From an uncultured Alphaproteobacteria bacterium (lineage in GTDB: Bacteria; Pseudomonadota; Alphaproteobacteria; Rhodobacterales; Rhodobacteraceae): 60,866 nucleotides of DNA. Both the position numbers and the translations under genes were made by a program. Each line of letters begins with the position of its first letter. Within the stretch, counting starts at the first letter, position 1. The notes below the pieces were generated by a model that searched no databases, was not told where the DNA came from, and was given only the letters and a program-made list of their open reading frames with translations. This document shows, one piece after another, positions 1-9,748 of the stretch. The stretch spans positions 1-60,866 of the forward strand of contig CACIIZ010000003.1 in the NCBI GenBank assembly GCA_902586855.1. The letters run 5' to 3'.

Positions 1-851
1 GATTTCACCCAGAGGAAGAGGCTAACGACTTAAACTTTTCCAAGAAGTTGTCTGAATTAGGAGATATTTTTTGCAATGATGCGTTCTCCGTGTCACATCG
101 AGCGCATGCCTCTACAGTGGGGATTGCACAATTTATTCCAAATTGTGCAGGTCTTCTGATGAATCAAGAGTTGAAAGCTTTAAAAAAAGTTTTAACCAAA
201 CCAAAAAGACCAGTCGTGGCAGTTGTTGGAGGTGCCAAGGTATCCACCAAGCTCAATCTTTTAATGAATCTGATTCAAAAAGTTGACCATTTAGTTATAG
301 GTGGGGGTATGGCAAATACTTTTTTATATGCTCAAAACAAACCAGTAGGAAATTCATTGTGTGAAAAAGATCTTAAACAGACAGCACTTACGATACAGAC
401 AGAAGCGAAAAAGAAGAATTGTCAACTTCATGTGCCACATGACGTCATTGTAGCATCTGAATTCAAACCTCATGCCAAATCAAGAACCGTGAAAGTGAAC
501 CAAGTACCAGATAAGGCTCTTATCTTGGATATAGGACCTGAAACATGCAAAAGTATTTCGAAAGTACTCTCTAATTGTGAAACTCTTATCTGGAATGGTC
601 CAATGGGAGCATTCGAAATACCTCCATTCGATAGGGGAACCAATTTAACTTCTGCTTCGGCAGCAGAATTAACCCTAAATAAAAAATTGATTTCAGTTGC
701 TGGAGGTGGGGATACGGTGTCGGCACTTAGAAAGGCTGGAGTAGAAAGCGATTTTTCTTATGTATCTCTAGCGGGTGGGGCTTTCCTGGAATGGATTGAA
801 GGTAAGGAACTTCCAGGAATTTCATGCTTATATGAAAAATATAATTACTAA
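1..851 (+). CDS. pgk: Phosphoglycerate kinase, 5'-truncated by window edge
   Basis: This glycolytic and gluconeogenic cytosolic enzyme transfers phosphate between 1,3-bisphosphoglycerate and ADP. The reading frame is open from the first base: the partial Arg codon ending at base 2 is followed by FHPEEEAND, the family's RFH-x-EEE-x-ND segment. The start lies outside the window and about 283 residues are visible. Family landmarks are NDAF-x3-HRAHAST, the hinge segment VAVVGGAKVSTKL, VIGGGMANTFL, the nucleotide-binding IWNGPMGAFE and the C-terminal GGGDTVSAL. The gene ends 76 bp before ftsB on the same strand. In many alphaproteobacteria it is enolase (eno) that precedes ftsB-pdhA, so pgk in this place is a local rearrangement. 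Identity is certain. Confidence 0.97.
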   Translation, partial: FHPEEEANDLNFSKKLSELGDIFCNDAFSVSHRAHASTVGIAQFIPNCAGLLMNQELKALKKVLTKPKRPVVAVVGGAKVSTKLNLLMNLIQKVDHLVIGGGMANTFLYAQNKPVGNSLCEKDLKQTALTIQTEAKKKNCQLHVPHDVIVASEFKPHAKSRTVKVNQVPDKALILDIGPETCKSISKVLSNCETLIWNGPMGAFEIPPFDRGTNLTSASAAELTLNKKLISVAGGGDTVSALRKAGVESDFSYVSLAGGAFLEWIEGKELPGISCLYEKYNY

Positions 852-927
852 TTGTAAATAAAATGTTAACACTGATTGCTAGCCTGAAACAAAATAATAG
901 TAGCAACTTAACTTTGGAACTCAACAA

Positions 928-1254
928 ATGTTGAAATTCTCTAGCACCAAAAAAAACTTGAGATCAATAAGTTTTGATATAGCACTTGTTGCCTTATTAC
1001 TTTCAGCATGTTTATATTTTAGTGTCGTTGCAATTAATGGAAACCATGGTGTTAAGAAAAAAGCAGAATTAGAATTGCAAGTCTATGAAATAAAAAAAAA
1101 GCTAAGAGACTTAGAGCATTTGGCAAAGAATATGGAAACGAAAGTAAACAAGCTTAAGGGAGCTGGCCTGGATCTTGATCTCTTAGACGAACAAGCAAGA
1201 GAGGTTTTGGGGTTAATACGATCCGATGAAATAATTTTAGAGGAAAAGCCTTGA
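928..1254 (+). CDS. ftsB: FtsB/DivIC-like septum formation initiator
   Basis: A small bitopic division protein of 108 residues. A short basic N-terminus (KKNLRS) is followed by one membrane helix at about residues 17-36, then a coiled coil at about 40-80 and a conserved tail containing DLLDEQAREVLG. That tail motif is typical of the alphaproteobacterial DivIC/FtsB family that precedes pdhA. In the family the coiled coil pairs with FtsL and recruits FtsQ to the divisome. A GGAAC Shine-Dalgarno-like stretch lies about 9 nt before the ATG. It sits between pgk and pdhA on the same strand, which matches the usual alphaproteobacterial ftsB-pdhA arrangement. Confidence 0.88.
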   Translation: MLKFSSTKKNLRSISFDIALVALLLSACLYFSVVAINGNHGVKKKAELELQVYEIKKKLRDLEHLAKNMETKVNKLKGAGLDLDLLDEQAREVLGLIRSDEIILEEKP

Positions 1255-1302
1255 AAATATTTTTCCATTGCCAAACAAGTAGTTTAATATTAAACTAATG
1301 TT

Positions 1303-2280
1303 ATGGGAAAAAGTAGTTCTAAACCTCCTTTGCTAGAATTTTACAAAAAAATGCTTCTCATTAGGCGTTTTGAAGAAAAAGCTGGTCAATTGTATGGTAT
1401 GGGGAAAATAGGTGGATTTTGCCACCTTTACATTGGCCAGGAGTCTGTTGTTGTTGGGATAACAGCTACAAGGATTCCAGGGGACCAAACAATCACCTCT
1501 TATCGTGATCATGGCCACATGCTTGCCTGCGGAATGGATCCAAATGGTGTGATGTCAGAATTAACAGGAAAAAAAACTGGTTACTCCAAAGGTAAAGGTG
1601 GATCAATGCACATGTTTAGCAAAGCTGAGAATTTCTTTGGTGGCCATGGGATTGTAGCTGCACAAGTTCCAATAGGTGCAGGACTGGCATTTGCTAACAA
1701 ATATAGAGGAAACAAAAACGTCAGCTTCACATATTTTGGTGACGGAGCTGCCAACCAAGGACAAATTTATGAAACATTTAATATGGCTTCCCTTTGGAAG
1801 CTACCAGTAGTGTTTGTAATTGAGAATAATCAGTATGCTATGGGCACCTCAATTGAAAGAGCTTCTTCAACCCCTAATTTGTATTCTAGAGGCGAAGCCT
1901 TTGACATACCGGGAGAATTAGTTGATGGGATGGATGTCCTACAGGTTTATGAATCGGCAGAACGAGCATCTGACCATTGTAGGAAAGGCAAAGGCCCGTA
2001 CATACTAGAAATGAGTACTTATAGATACAAAGGTCACTCCATGTCAGATCCCGCAAAATATCGAACAAGAGAGGAAGTACAAAAAATAAAGGAGACGAAA
2101 GATCCCATTGAGAACCTGCAAAGAGTACTTGTAAAAAATGGGGATAGCGAAGACAGTCTCACAAAAATCGATCATCATATTAAAACAGTTATCGCCGAAG
2201 CCGCTCAATTTGCTATAGACAGTGATCAGCCTGAACTATCAGAACTATACGAGGACATTTATGTTATTACTGACCAGTAG
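1303..2280 (+). CDS. pdhA: Pyruvate dehydrogenase E1 component, alpha subunit
   Basis: The thiamine-diphosphate half of the E1 decarboxylase, 325 residues long, which is usual for the alpha2beta2 type. The TPP-binding segment [12 protein letters not shown] followed by [10 protein letters not shown] is clear, and the phosphorylation-loop region [11 protein letters not shown] is conserved as a structural loop. With PdhB it decarboxylates pyruvate and reductively acetylates the lipoyl groups of PdhB and PdhC, feeding acetyl-CoA to the TCA cycle and to the fab genes nearby. It starts 48 bp after ftsB, with a weak Shine-Dalgarno. PdhB follows after 35 bp, so the three pdh genes very likely form one transcription unit. 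Confidence 0.96.
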   Translation: MGKSSSKPPLLEFYKKMLLIRRFEEKAGQLYGMGKIGGFCHLYIGQESVVVGITATRIPGDQTITSYRDHGHMLACGMDPNGVMSELTGKKTGYSKGKGGSMHMFSKAENFFGGHGIVAAQVPIGAGLAFANKYRGNKNVSFTYFGDGAANQGQIYETFNMASLWKLPVVFVIENNQYAMGTSIERASSTPNLYSRGEAFDIPGELVDGMDVLQVYESAERASDHCRKGKGPYILEMSTYRYKGHSMSDPAKYRTREEVQKIKETKDPIENLQRVLVKNGDSEDSLTKIDHHIKTVIAEAAQFAIDSDQPELSELYEDIYVITDQ

Positions 2281-2315
2281 AAAGTCAGGGACTTCAACCC
2301 GGGGAATCCTTCACA

Positions 2316-3659
2316 ATGGACGATGAGGAAATTTTGATGCCTGCATTATCCCCTACAATGGAAGAGGGTGGGATAGCAAAATGGTTTATAAAACCAGGAG
2401 ATATGGTAAAAGCAGGAGATATAATCGCGGAAATTGAGACGGATAAAGCAATAATTGAATTTGAGGCAACATCCGACTGTAAAATTAAAGAGTTATTAGT
2501 AGAAGAAGGAACGACAGAGGTTAAAGTGAACACACCGATAGCCTCACTACAAACTGAAACGACACAAACATTAGTTTCTGCCACAGAAAACAAAGCGAGT
2601 CGAACGAATGTTACTGATGAAACCAAAAAAAATATAACGATAGATCCAAAAAATTCAGTAATTACACATCAAAAAGAACCACTTATAACTGTCCGAGAAG
2701 CCATACGGGACGCCATAGCAGAGGAGATGCGGAGAGATGAAACGGTATTTTTGATGGGAGAAGAGGTTGCTGAGTACCAAGGGGCATATAAAGTCTCTCA
2801 GGGCCTCTTGGAGGAATTTGGGGGAAATAGAGTCATAGATACTCCTATTACTGAGCATGGTTTTACTGGTTTAGCCGCTGGAGCTGCATTCGCAGGACTC
2901 AAACCCATAGTAGAATTTATGACCTTCAATTTTTCAATGCAGGCTATGGATCAAATTATCAACACCTGTGCCAAAACTCTCTACATGTCGGGAGGCCAGA
3001 TGAACTGTCCTATTGTCCTAAGGGGGCCAAATGGAGCAGCCTCTCAGGTAGCAGCTCAACACTCTCAGGATTTTGCACCATGGTTTGCGTCTGTTCCCGG
3101 CTTAAAGGTCGTCCAGCCTTTTACAGCTTCGGATGCCAAAGGGCTCCTTAAAACAGCTATACGAGACCCAAATCCAGTAATTTTCCTGGAAAATGAAATT
3201 TTGTATAATGACTCTTCTGCCTCATCACATCTTGGAAGTGACTTAATACCATTTGGACAGGCGTGCACCATAAAAGAGGGTTCTGATGTCACCTTGATTA
3301 GCTATGGGATTGGAGTAAAACACGCGCTCGATGCTACTGTACTTGCGGAAAAAGAAGGCATTAGTATTGAACTTATCGATCTGAGATGTCTTAGGCCTCT
3401 AGATTACAATACGGTTTTTTCTTCTATTAAGAAAACAAACAGGTGTGTCACTATCGAGGAGTGTTTTCCCGTGTGCTCAATTGGCAACCACTTATCTGCA
3501 TCAATCATGGAAAATGTGTTTGATTATCTAGATGCTCCTGTGATCAACTGCACGGGAAAAGATGTTCCAATGCCCTACGCAAAGAACTTGGAAATTGCTG
3601 CCTTACCAACAATTGAGGAAATTCAAATAGCAATCAAGAAAGTGACCAATCGAATCTAG
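2316..3659 (+). CDS. pdhB: Pyruvate dehydrogenase E1 beta subunit with N-terminal lipoyl domain
   Basis: A 447-residue E1 beta subunit. Residues 1-78 form a biotinyl/lipoyl domain ([12 protein letters not shown] and ETDKA, with lipoyl-lysine K44). A polar linker at about 80-125 follows, and then the transketolase-like pyrimidine-binding and C-terminal domains from about residue 126 ([31 protein letters not shown]). This lipoyl-E1beta fusion is known from alphaproteobacteria such as Sinorhizobium and Zymomonas, so it supports the lineage call rather than being new. The start is preceded by GGGGAA. PdhC begins 9 bp after the stop. Confidence 0.96.
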   Translation: MDDEEILMPALSPTMEEGGIAKWFIKPGDMVKAGDIIAEIETDKAIIEFEATSDCKIKELLVEEGTTEVKVNTPIASLQTETTQTLVSATENKASRTNVTDETKKNITIDPKNSVITHQKEPLITVREAIRDAIAEEMRRDETVFLMGEEVAEYQGAYKVSQGLLEEFGGNRVIDTPITEHGFTGLAAGAAFAGLKPIVEFMTFNFSMQAMDQIINTCAKTLYMSGGQMNCPIVLRGPNGAASQVAAQHSQDFAPWFASVPGLKVVQPFTASDAKGLLKTAIRDPNPVIFLENEILYNDSSASSHLGSDLIPFGQACTIKEGSDVTLISYGIGVKHALDATVLAEKEGISIELIDLRCLRPLDYNTVFSSIKKTNRCVTIEECFPVCSIGNHLSASIMENVFDYLDAPVINCTGKDVPMPYAKNLEIAALPTIEEIQIAIKKVTNRI

Positions 3660-3668
3660 AGGAAAGAA

Positions 3669-4967
3669 ATGTCAATAGAAATACTTATGCCCGCACTTTC
3701 GCCGACAATGTCTGAAGGTAAATTGACTAAATGGCTAGTTGCTGAGGGAGATAGAATCAAGGCGGGAGACCTATTGGCAGAAATAGAAACTGATAAAGCC
3801 ATAATGGAATTTGAAAGTTCTGAGGATGGAGTTTTAAAAAAAATACTTGTTCCAGAAGGTGATGTGGACATTAATGTAAATCAACCTATAGCAATATTAG
3901 AAACCACGCAGCCTAGCATTACAAAGAAAGGGCAATCTACTAAACCTTCTACATCAGTTAATTCACCTAAAAATAGTGAGCCTAAACCAATTGATGAACA
4001 AAAAGATAATCTAAATGATAAAAACGGTGGTACCCGTTCCTTAACTTCGGTGAACGAGAAAATTCAAAATAGCGCTAGAGTCAAAATATCTCCTATCGCA
4101 AAGAAAATGGCAGAAAAGCTTAATCTTAATTTGGCTAATATCACAGGGTCTGGACCTGGAGGTAGAATAGTAAAAGCGGACATTGAAGATCAAAAACAAA
4201 AGGTTAGGCAATCAGAAATATCTTCGTTTGCGACTAACGTAGAAGATAATAATTCTAAGAAAAATCTTGGATCAGCAGAGTATGTGAAACTGACCCCAAT
4301 GCGAAAGACTATTGCCGAGCGTCTCACCCTTGCAAAGAGAGATATTCCTCATTTCTATCTGAGAAGAAAAGCACGCGTAGACAAATTAATTGAGGCACGC
4401 ACTATTTTGAATAAAAGTTTGGAAAGTAAGGGTATTAGAATTTCTCTTAATGATATAATTATCAAAGCAGTAGCTCAAGCCCTTCTCATTAATCCAGAAT
4501 GTAATGTTTGTTGGGGTGGAGACCACCTGATAAAAGAGAAGATTGCAGATGTAGCGATTGCTGTGGCGATTGAGGATGGCTTGTTAACACCTGTGGTTCG
4601 AAATGTGGGTGAAAAATCACTTACACAAGTTAGTGCTGAAACAAAAAATTTAATTCAGAGATCCAAAGAAAAAAAATTGCTGCCTACTGAGTTCTCTGGT
4701 GGCACAATAACAATATCAAACCTGGGTATGATGGGGATAAATTCTTTCGACGCAATTATCAACCCTCCACAAGGCTCAATTCTAGCAATCGGGGCAACAG
4801 AAATTGTTCCACATTATGACGAAACTGGTAATGTTAAAAAAACTACTATAATGAATTTTACATTATCCGTTGATCACAGGGCCATTGACGGAGCAGTTGG
4901 AGCAAAGTTTTTAGGTAGCATTGTAGCATTTTTGGAAGAGCCAATAAGCTTGCTTTCCTATATGTAA
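3669..4967 (+). CDS. pdhC: Dihydrolipoamide acetyltransferase (PDH E2)
   Basis: The E2 core of the pyruvate dehydrogenase complex, 432 residues. It has an N-terminal lipoyl domain (residues 1-76, lipoyl-lysine K43 in ETDKA), a flexible Pro/Ser/Lys/Asp-rich linker, a peripheral-subunit-binding domain at about 137-175 ([26 protein letters not shown]) and a catalytic domain from about 200 to the end. The catalytic signature SVDHRAIDG is intact. A GAGGAAAG ribosome-binding site lies 5 nt before the ATG. The partner E3 gene (lpd) does not follow here; the next gene is convergent. The complex must therefore use an lpd elsewhere in the genome. Confidence 0.96.
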   Translation: MSIEILMPALSPTMSEGKLTKWLVAEGDRIKAGDLLAEIETDKAIMEFESSEDGVLKKILVPEGDVDINVNQPIAILETTQPSITKKGQSTKPSTSVNSPKNSEPKPIDEQKDNLNDKNGGTRSLTSVNEKIQNSARVKISPIAKKMAEKLNLNLANITGSGPGGRIVKADIEDQKQKVRQSEISSFATNVEDNNSKKNLGSAEYVKLTPMRKTIAERLTLAKRDIPHFYLRRKARVDKLIEARTILNKSLESKGIRISLNDIIIKAVAQALLINPECNVCWGGDHLIKEKIADVAIAVAIEDGLLTPVVRNVGEKSLTQVSAETKNLIQRSKEKKLLPTEFSGGTITISNLGMMGINSFDAIINPPQGSILAIGATEIVPHYDETGNVKKTTIMNFTLSVDHRAIDGAVGAKFLGSIVAFLEEPISLLSYM

Positions 4968-5025
4968 GATTTTTTAATAAAAAGCTGAGGTGCTAGAAGA
5001 TAAGTTCCTATTTAATATTACAGTC

Positions 5026-6011
5026 CTAATCATCTAACTGGCGTTGTCTTAACTTTCGCCAAGCCCTAACATTTTTATTATGCTGCGAAAGGTTATCGGA
5101 AAAAGCATGTCCTCCTTTTCCATCAGCTACATAATAAAGAAACTTTGTCTTTGCAGGATTGGCAGCTGCAAATAATGAATCTTTACCTGGATTGCATATA
5201 GGCGTTTTAGGCAAACCTGAGATCATATATGTATTATGTTCTGAGAATGTTTTTAAGTCAGCCTTCAACAACCTCCGATCTAACTTTCTATGACCTTTGG
5301 TGATTCCATAAATGACCGTTGGATCTGCCTGTAATCTCATCTTACTTTCTAATCGATTGTGTAAGACTGAAGACACAATCGCTCGCTCACCAAATTTTCC
5401 AGTTTCTTTTTCAATAATTGAGGCTAGAATAAGCAATTCTTGCGGAGATCCAATAGATAATTTCTTAGAACGATTTTTCCATATTTTCTTTATGATCTCT
5501 TCTTGACCTTCTTGCATTTGTCGTAGAAGGGCTCTTCTTGTTTGGCCAGTTGAAAAGAAGTAGGTGTTTGGAGCAATACTTCCTTCAGCGGGTACAGTTT
5601 CTATTTTTCCTACCAGATATTCTATATCATTAAGGATCCTTATGACTTCGGCACTTGTTTTGCCTTCAGGGACTACAATTTTATTATTAATCACAGACCC
5701 CAAAGAAAGGTCACTAAGAATCTCCTTTATTGATTGATTTTCGTAAAATATATACTCCCCTGATTTAATATCTCTATCGATCTGATATGTCCTTGAAAAA
5801 AACTCAAATATGAATTTGTTGTGTATTATTCCATTATCACTTAATTTTTTAGCTATTTCTCTTAGATTGTCACCTTTTTCAACAACCACAAGTCTTTTCT
5901 CCAAGGCCTCTCTCCCTATTTCTGGTTTATAGGATAAAAGAGAATGAAAAATTATTAAAAACGCTAAAAAAAAACAATAAAGGAAAATAAATGTGCTACA
6001 GCTGACTTCAT
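5026..6011 (-). CDS. mltG: Endolytic murein transglycosylase MltG, start in shifted frame
   Basis: MltG cleaves nascent peptidoglycan glycan strands and sets their length; it sits in the inner membrane facing the periplasm. The long frame (from 5904 with a TTG) has a LysM-like region and the YceG domain. It includes the catalytic glutamate motif ASIIEKETG, the downstream LHNRL, and ADPTVIYGI. That frame lacks the required N-terminal membrane helix and stays open back to the fabF stop without any ATG, GTG or TTG. An ATG at 6011, four bases after the fabF stop, encodes MKSAVAHLFSFIV and then hits a stop just after a T9 run (A9 at 5966-5974 on the plus strand). Adding one T joins this to LAFLIIFHSLL and the rest, giving a normal anchor and about 328 residues. 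It is a homopolymer frameshift, a sequencing error or slippage. The gene is probably functional. Confidence 0.85.
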
Positions 6012-6015
6012 TAAC

Positions 6016-7275
6016 CTACTTTAATTTCCCAAATATTAGAGAAGCATTTGTTCCTCCAAAACCAAAGGAATTTGATAAGGCATAATTAATCTGTCTTTCA
6101 ACTGGTTTTACGGGTGCTAAATTTATCTTAGTCTCCATTTCAGGAGATGTTAAATTTAAGGTCTGAGGAGCCAGCTGATCACGGATTGCCAAAATACAAA
6201 AGATTGCCTCTACTGCTCCCGCGGCTCCCAACAAATGACCAATAGAGGATTTAGTTGATGACATAGTGGTATTACCAGCATGGTCTCCTAACAGCCTTTC
6301 AACTGCGCGCAACTCAATTGTGTCAGCCATAGTAGAGGTTCCATGTGCATTAATATAATCAATATCACTTCCGTGTAGAGCAGCAGACTTCAAGGCCGCA
6401 CGCATGGACCTGAACCCCCCATCACCATCTTCAGAAGGCGCAGTAATATGATAAGCATCACCGGAAAGTCCATATCCCTTGACTTCACAGTAAATATTCG
6501 CTTTCCTACTCATGGCGTGGCTATATTCTTCTAGTAGTACTACGCCAGCACCTTCACCCATTACAAAACCATCTCTACCTGAATCATAAGGTCTGGAAGC
6601 AATTGATGGATTTTTTTCATATTTAGTTGAAAGAGCCTTGCATGCATTAAATCCAGCTATTCCTATTTCCGTGATGGGACTCTCAGAACCACCTGCAAGC
6701 ATTACGTCTGCATCACCAAAACTAATCAATCTAGCTGCATCTCCTATTGAATGTGCCCCCGTAGAACAGGCGGTAGCAACAGCATGATTAGGACCTTTAA
6801 ATCCATGACGTATCGACACTTGGCCAGAAATTAGATTTATAAGAGCACCAGGAATGAAGAATGGAGAAACTCTTCTAGGCCCTTTCTCCTTTATTAGTAA
6901 AGCCGTATTCGCGATAGATCCTAGACCGCCGATTCCAGAACCGATCATTACCCCGCTTCTTTCTTTCTCAGTCTCGCTAGCTGGCATCCAACCAGAGTCA
7001 TTAATTGCTTGCTCTGCTGCTGCAACTCCATAAAGAATGAAATCGTCTATCTTTCTGAGGTCTTTGGCATCCATCCAGTCCTCAGGATAGAATGATGCGT
7101 CCGCTCCATCACCAAACTTCACTTCACACGCATATTTCGTAGCAATTTCTGATGCATCAAATCGAGAAATTAAGCCCGCACCCGAACGTCCGTTTAATAG
7201 CCTTTCCCAACTTTTTTCAACACCACAAGCTAGAGGGCTTACCATACCTAGTCCTGTAACTACTACTCGTCTCAT
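6016..7275 (-). CDS. fabF: Beta-ketoacyl-ACP synthase II
   Basis: This cytosolic condensing enzyme elongates acyl-ACP with malonyl-ACP in fatty-acid synthesis and governs the C16 to C18 step and temperature-dependent unsaturation. It has 419 residues, the usual length. The thiolase-fold catalytic triad is visible: Cys170 in ATACSTG, His311 in NAHGTST and His347 in SSIGHLLGAAGA, with Lys342 also conserved. A GGAGGG ribosome-binding site lies about 11 nt before the ATG. It lies 114 bp after acpP and four bases before the mltG ATG, matching the fabD-fabG-acpP-fabF-mltG order common in alphaproteobacteria. Confidence 0.97.
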   Translation of the reverse strand: MRRVVVTGLGMVSPLACGVEKSWERLLNGRSGAGLISRFDASEIATKYACEVKFGDGADASFYPEDWMDAKDLRKIDDFILYGVAAAEQAINDSGWMPASETEKERSGVMIGSGIGGLGSIANTALLIKEKGPRRVSPFFIPGALINLISGQVSIRHGFKGPNHAVATACSTGAHSIGDAARLISFGDADVMLAGGSESPITEIGIAGFNACKALSTKYEKNPSIASRPYDSGRDGFVMGEGAGVVLLEEYSHAMSRKANIYCEVKGYGLSGDAYHITAPSEDGDGGFRSMRAALKSAALHGSDIDYINAHGTSTMADTIELRAVERLLGDHAGNTTMSSTKSSIGHLLGAAGAVEAIFCILAIRDQLAPQTLNLTSPEMETKINLAPVKPVERQINYALSNSFGFGGTNASLIFGKLK

Positions 7276-7389
7276 TATGCTATAACCCTCCTAAACCTCT
7301 CTGAGAGATGCCTTCTCTCATTCAGCTTCAAACCAGGGCGATGCCAAAATTGGAAACATGCGAAAGCACTGATGATTTTTCTATGATCC

Positions 7390-7626
7390 TCAGCCCTTCT
7401 TATCTTTTATAAAATTAACAGCGTCACCAAATGTTTGGATTGTCTCAGCCGCATCATCGGGAATTTCTATATCAAATTCCTCTTCAAACGCCATTACTAA
7501 TTCAACCGTATCTAGGCTATCAGCACCGAGGTCATCGATAAAGGATGCGTCATCGCTTACCTTTCCTTCATCAACATTTAAATGCTCGACAACAATTTTT
7601 TTTACGCGATCTGTTATATCACTCAT
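7390..7626 (-). CDS. acpP: Acyl carrier protein
   Basis: A 78-residue, strongly acidic carrier of acyl chains in fatty-acid and lipid A synthesis. The phosphopantetheine site is Ser37 in [19 protein letters not shown], the near-universal AcpP motif. It lies between fabG (168 bp upstream) and fabF (114 bp downstream), which is the classic context. The longer upstream gap contains a candidate promoter and a hairpin, so acpP can probably be expressed at a higher level than its neighbours, as expected for an abundant protein. Confidence 0.98.
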   Translation of the reverse strand: MSDITDRVKKIVVEHLNVDEGKVSDDASFIDDLGADSLDTVELVMAFEEEFDIEIPDDAAETIQTFGDAVNFIKDKKG

Positions 7627-7676
7627 ATTACCGACCTCATCCGTTATTAACTTATTTCAACACAATTTAATCATCA

Positions 7677-7748
7677 ATGCTTCAGAAAGCATCTTACTCT
7701 AAACTCTACAACTGCGAGACCTATACACGCGTGTTTAGCCTGACGCAA
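7677..7748 (-). promoter_or_regulatory. Candidate acpP promoter and leader hairpin
   Basis: On the minus strand, TTGCGT (7743-7748) and TATAGG (7720-7725) are separated by 17 bp, a good sigma-70 arrangement. Downstream in the presumed leader, the perfect inverted repeat ATGCTT-CAGA-AAGCAT (7677-7692, plus-strand reading) could form a 6-bp stem with a 4-nt loop. No T-run follows it, so it is not a standard terminator of fabG; an RNA-stabilising or regulatory leader hairpin is more likely. The call rests on motif reading alone. Confidence 0.4.
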
Positions 7749-7795
7749 TATATTTTTATCCATATCTAAATAAAATGTTTAAGTTATGACTTTTT

Positions 7796-8530
7796 TTAAA
7801 GCATAGCCATTCCTCCATTTACGTGGATAGTCTGTCCAGTGATGTAACTCGAGTGAGTTGAGGCTAAGAATATTGCGGAGGAGCTGATCTCCTCTGGTAA
7901 CCCTATGCGACCCACAGGAATTCTCGCTCTGATATTATTCACTTGATCATCACTTAATTTTGACGTCATCCCCGTTTGAATAAAGCCTGGAGCGATGCAA
8001 TTTACCGTCACACCACGAGTTGCAACCTCCGACGCGAGGGATTTGGACATCCCTAACAGTCCCGCTTTGGCGGCTACGTAATTTGCTTGACCCGGATTTC
8101 CGGTAATTCCAACCACAGAGGAGATGTTGATTATGCGCCCCCACCTCCGCTTTATCATATTTCGCAAAACTCCACGTGTTAACCGCATGACTGAGCTAAG
8201 ATTTAGTGCTAACACCTCATCCCATTGATTGTCTGTCATTCTAACAAACAAACCATCATTGGTCTTTCCTGCATTATTTATCAGAATATCTACTCCACCA
8301 TTCTCACCTAAAAACTCTAAAAGGTCAGCAACGGAACTTGCGCTTGACAAGTCGCATTTAAATATTTTGCAATTCCCCTCGAAATGCCTCTGCAACTCAA
8401 GTAAACGTTCCTCTCTAGTCCCGGTCAAAAACAGTTCTGCACCAAACTTAAAGAAAGCGTTAGCAAGAGCTTCACCAATACCACCTGAAGCTCCAGTAAT
8501 CAAAACTCGCTTCTTACACATATCAAACAT
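7796..8530 (-). CDS. fabG: 3-oxoacyl-ACP reductase
   Basis: This NADPH-dependent short-chain dehydrogenase reduces 3-ketoacyl-ACP in the elongation cycle. The Rossmann motif TGASGGIG lies near the N-terminus, NNAG in the middle, and the Ser-Tyr-Lys catalytic set is in NISSVVGITGNPGQANYVAA followed by Lys. A C-terminal TGQTIHVNGGMAM closes the cofactor fold. The ATG at 8530 was chosen rather than an in-frame start 33 bp upstream: AGGGA lies 8 nt before it and it gives 244 residues, exactly the family length. It overlaps the fabD 3' end by 8 bp, so the two are probably translationally coupled. Confidence 0.96.
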   Translation of the reverse strand: MFDMCKKRVLITGASGGIGEALANAFFKFGAELFLTGTREERLLELQRHFEGNCKIFKCDLSSASSVADLLEFLGENGGVDILINNAGKTNDGLFVRMTDNQWDEVLALNLSSVMRLTRGVLRNMIKRRWGRIINISSVVGITGNPGQANYVAAKAGLLGMSKSLASEVATRGVTVNCIAPGFIQTGMTSKLSDDQVNNIRARIPVGRIGLPEEISSSAIFLASTHSSYITGQTIHVNGGMAML

Positions 8531-9461
8531 CGTAACTATCCCTAAATAAATTAATTTCCTCAACTTTACCTATTGAACCTTGCTCCACATCTTTTAAAGT
8601 CCGCTTAATGAGATTGCTTAAAACCTTTCCAGGTCCTATCTCCAAAAATTTTTGGACTCCCAATGACCTCATCGCTATTACACTTTCTCTCCAACGAACA
8701 GTTTTAGTAATTTGCTTTACCAAATTCTCTCTAATCTTCTCTGGTTCAGTCACTAAATTAGCTGTTACATTTGAAACGATTGGAATATCTGGCTCCATAA
8801 TAGAAGCTTCAGTCAGCACTGCGAGCATCTTTTCTTGTGCTGAAGCCATTAATGAACAATGAAACGGTGCCGACACAGGCAGCTTAATTGCTCTCCTTGC
8901 ACCATGAGACTTTGCGAGATCGCAAGCCTTATTGATAGCATTCTCTACTCCCGATATTACGACTTGACTGGGATCATTATCATTTGCAATTTCACAAATT
9001 CCGTATTGAGAACAGGCACTAGTAACTTGACGGATGGACTCCATATCTAACCCCAGTACTGCGGCCATAGCCCCGCTGCCTAATGGTACTGACTCCTGCA
9101 TATACTGACCTCTTTTCCGTAATAATATAGCAGTGTCACTGAGCGATAAGGACCCCGCAACACACATAGCAGAATACTCACCCAAAGAATGTCCAGCAAC
9201 ACATAAACTGTTTGAAAAATCAACTCCTTCAGACCGCAATGCGGCTACTATCGCCAAAGAAGTTGCCATAATTGCAGGCTGTGTATTTTCTGTCAGTGTG
9301 AGCTCAAGTTGACTGCCCTCCCACATTAATTTTGACAGTGAGAACCCCAGCGCTGAGTCAACCTCGTCGTATACATCCTTCGCTGCTGGAAATTTGTTAG
9401 CGACATCTTGACCCATTCCAATGAACTGAGATCCTTGCCCGGGAAAAACAAAAGCTATCAC
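8523..9461 (-). CDS. fabD: Malonyl-CoA:ACP transacylase
   Basis: This enzyme loads malonyl groups from CoA onto ACP for fatty-acid elongation. The N-terminal FVFPGQGSQFIGMG and the nucleophile elbow GHSLGEYSA (Ser92 from the chosen start) are diagnostic; the catalytic His lies in SAPFHCSLM. A GTG at 9461 with GAGGAG 8 nt upstream gives 312 residues, close to the E. coli enzyme (309). The longer in-frame TTG start at 9494 has no comparable ribosome-binding site. It is the first gene of the minus-strand fab operon and is divergent from rpsF. Confidence 0.96.
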   Translation of the reverse strand: MIAFVFPGQGSQFIGMGQDVANKFPAAKDVYDEVDSALGFSLSKLMWEGSQLELTLTENTQPAIMATSLAIVAALRSEGVDFSNSLCVAGHSLGEYSAMCVAGSLSLSDTAILLRKRGQYMQESVPLGSGAMAAVLGLDMESIRQVTSACSQYGICEIANDNDPSQVVISGVENAINKACDLAKSHGARRAIKLPVSAPFHCSLMASAQEKMLAVLTEASIMEPDIPIVSNVTANLVTEPEKIRENLVKQITKTVRWRESVIAMRSLGVQKFLEIGPGKVLSNLIKRTLKDVEQGSIGKVEEINLFRDSYDV

Positions 9462-9697
9462 AACATTTACTCCTCGTTTATTTCTGAAACCCAAATGAAA
9501 ATTCGCACGATATCATCAACAAATTTAATTACAATGGGGTTTGACGGGGAAGCATAACATAACGGAATAAAATTTCGCAATTAACTTATGACTAATTTTT
9601 TAGGATCTATTTACTCTCCCTTGGGTTTACTTTTTTCTTATACTCTATTCTTTTAAAACGCTATTTGAGGACAAAGTAATATTTTTTATCATTCTCC

Positions 9698-9725
9698 TTG
9701 CATTCTAAAACTTCTAGGGTATAAC
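9698..9725 (+). promoter_or_regulatory. Candidate sigma-70 promoter of the rpsF operon
   Basis: TTGCAT (9698-9703) and TATAAC (9720-9725) are 16 bp apart in the 302-bp divergent gap between fabD and rpsF. Transcription would begin near 9732, leaving a leader of about 30 nt. The rest of the gap is AT-rich and must also hold the fabD promoter, which I could not place with confidence. Confidence 0.5.
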
Positions 9726-9748
9726 AACATTCCATGAAATAGCTTCTA

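Noticed and set aside
2316-2560. Lipoyl domain fused to PdhB as a novel architecture
   Set aside because: This fusion is already well known in alphaproteobacterial pyruvate dehydrogenase complexes.
5902-5904. TTG at 5904 as the real start of mltG
   Set aside because: It would remove the family's membrane anchor, while the upstream frames together encode a normal anchor separated by the T9 run.
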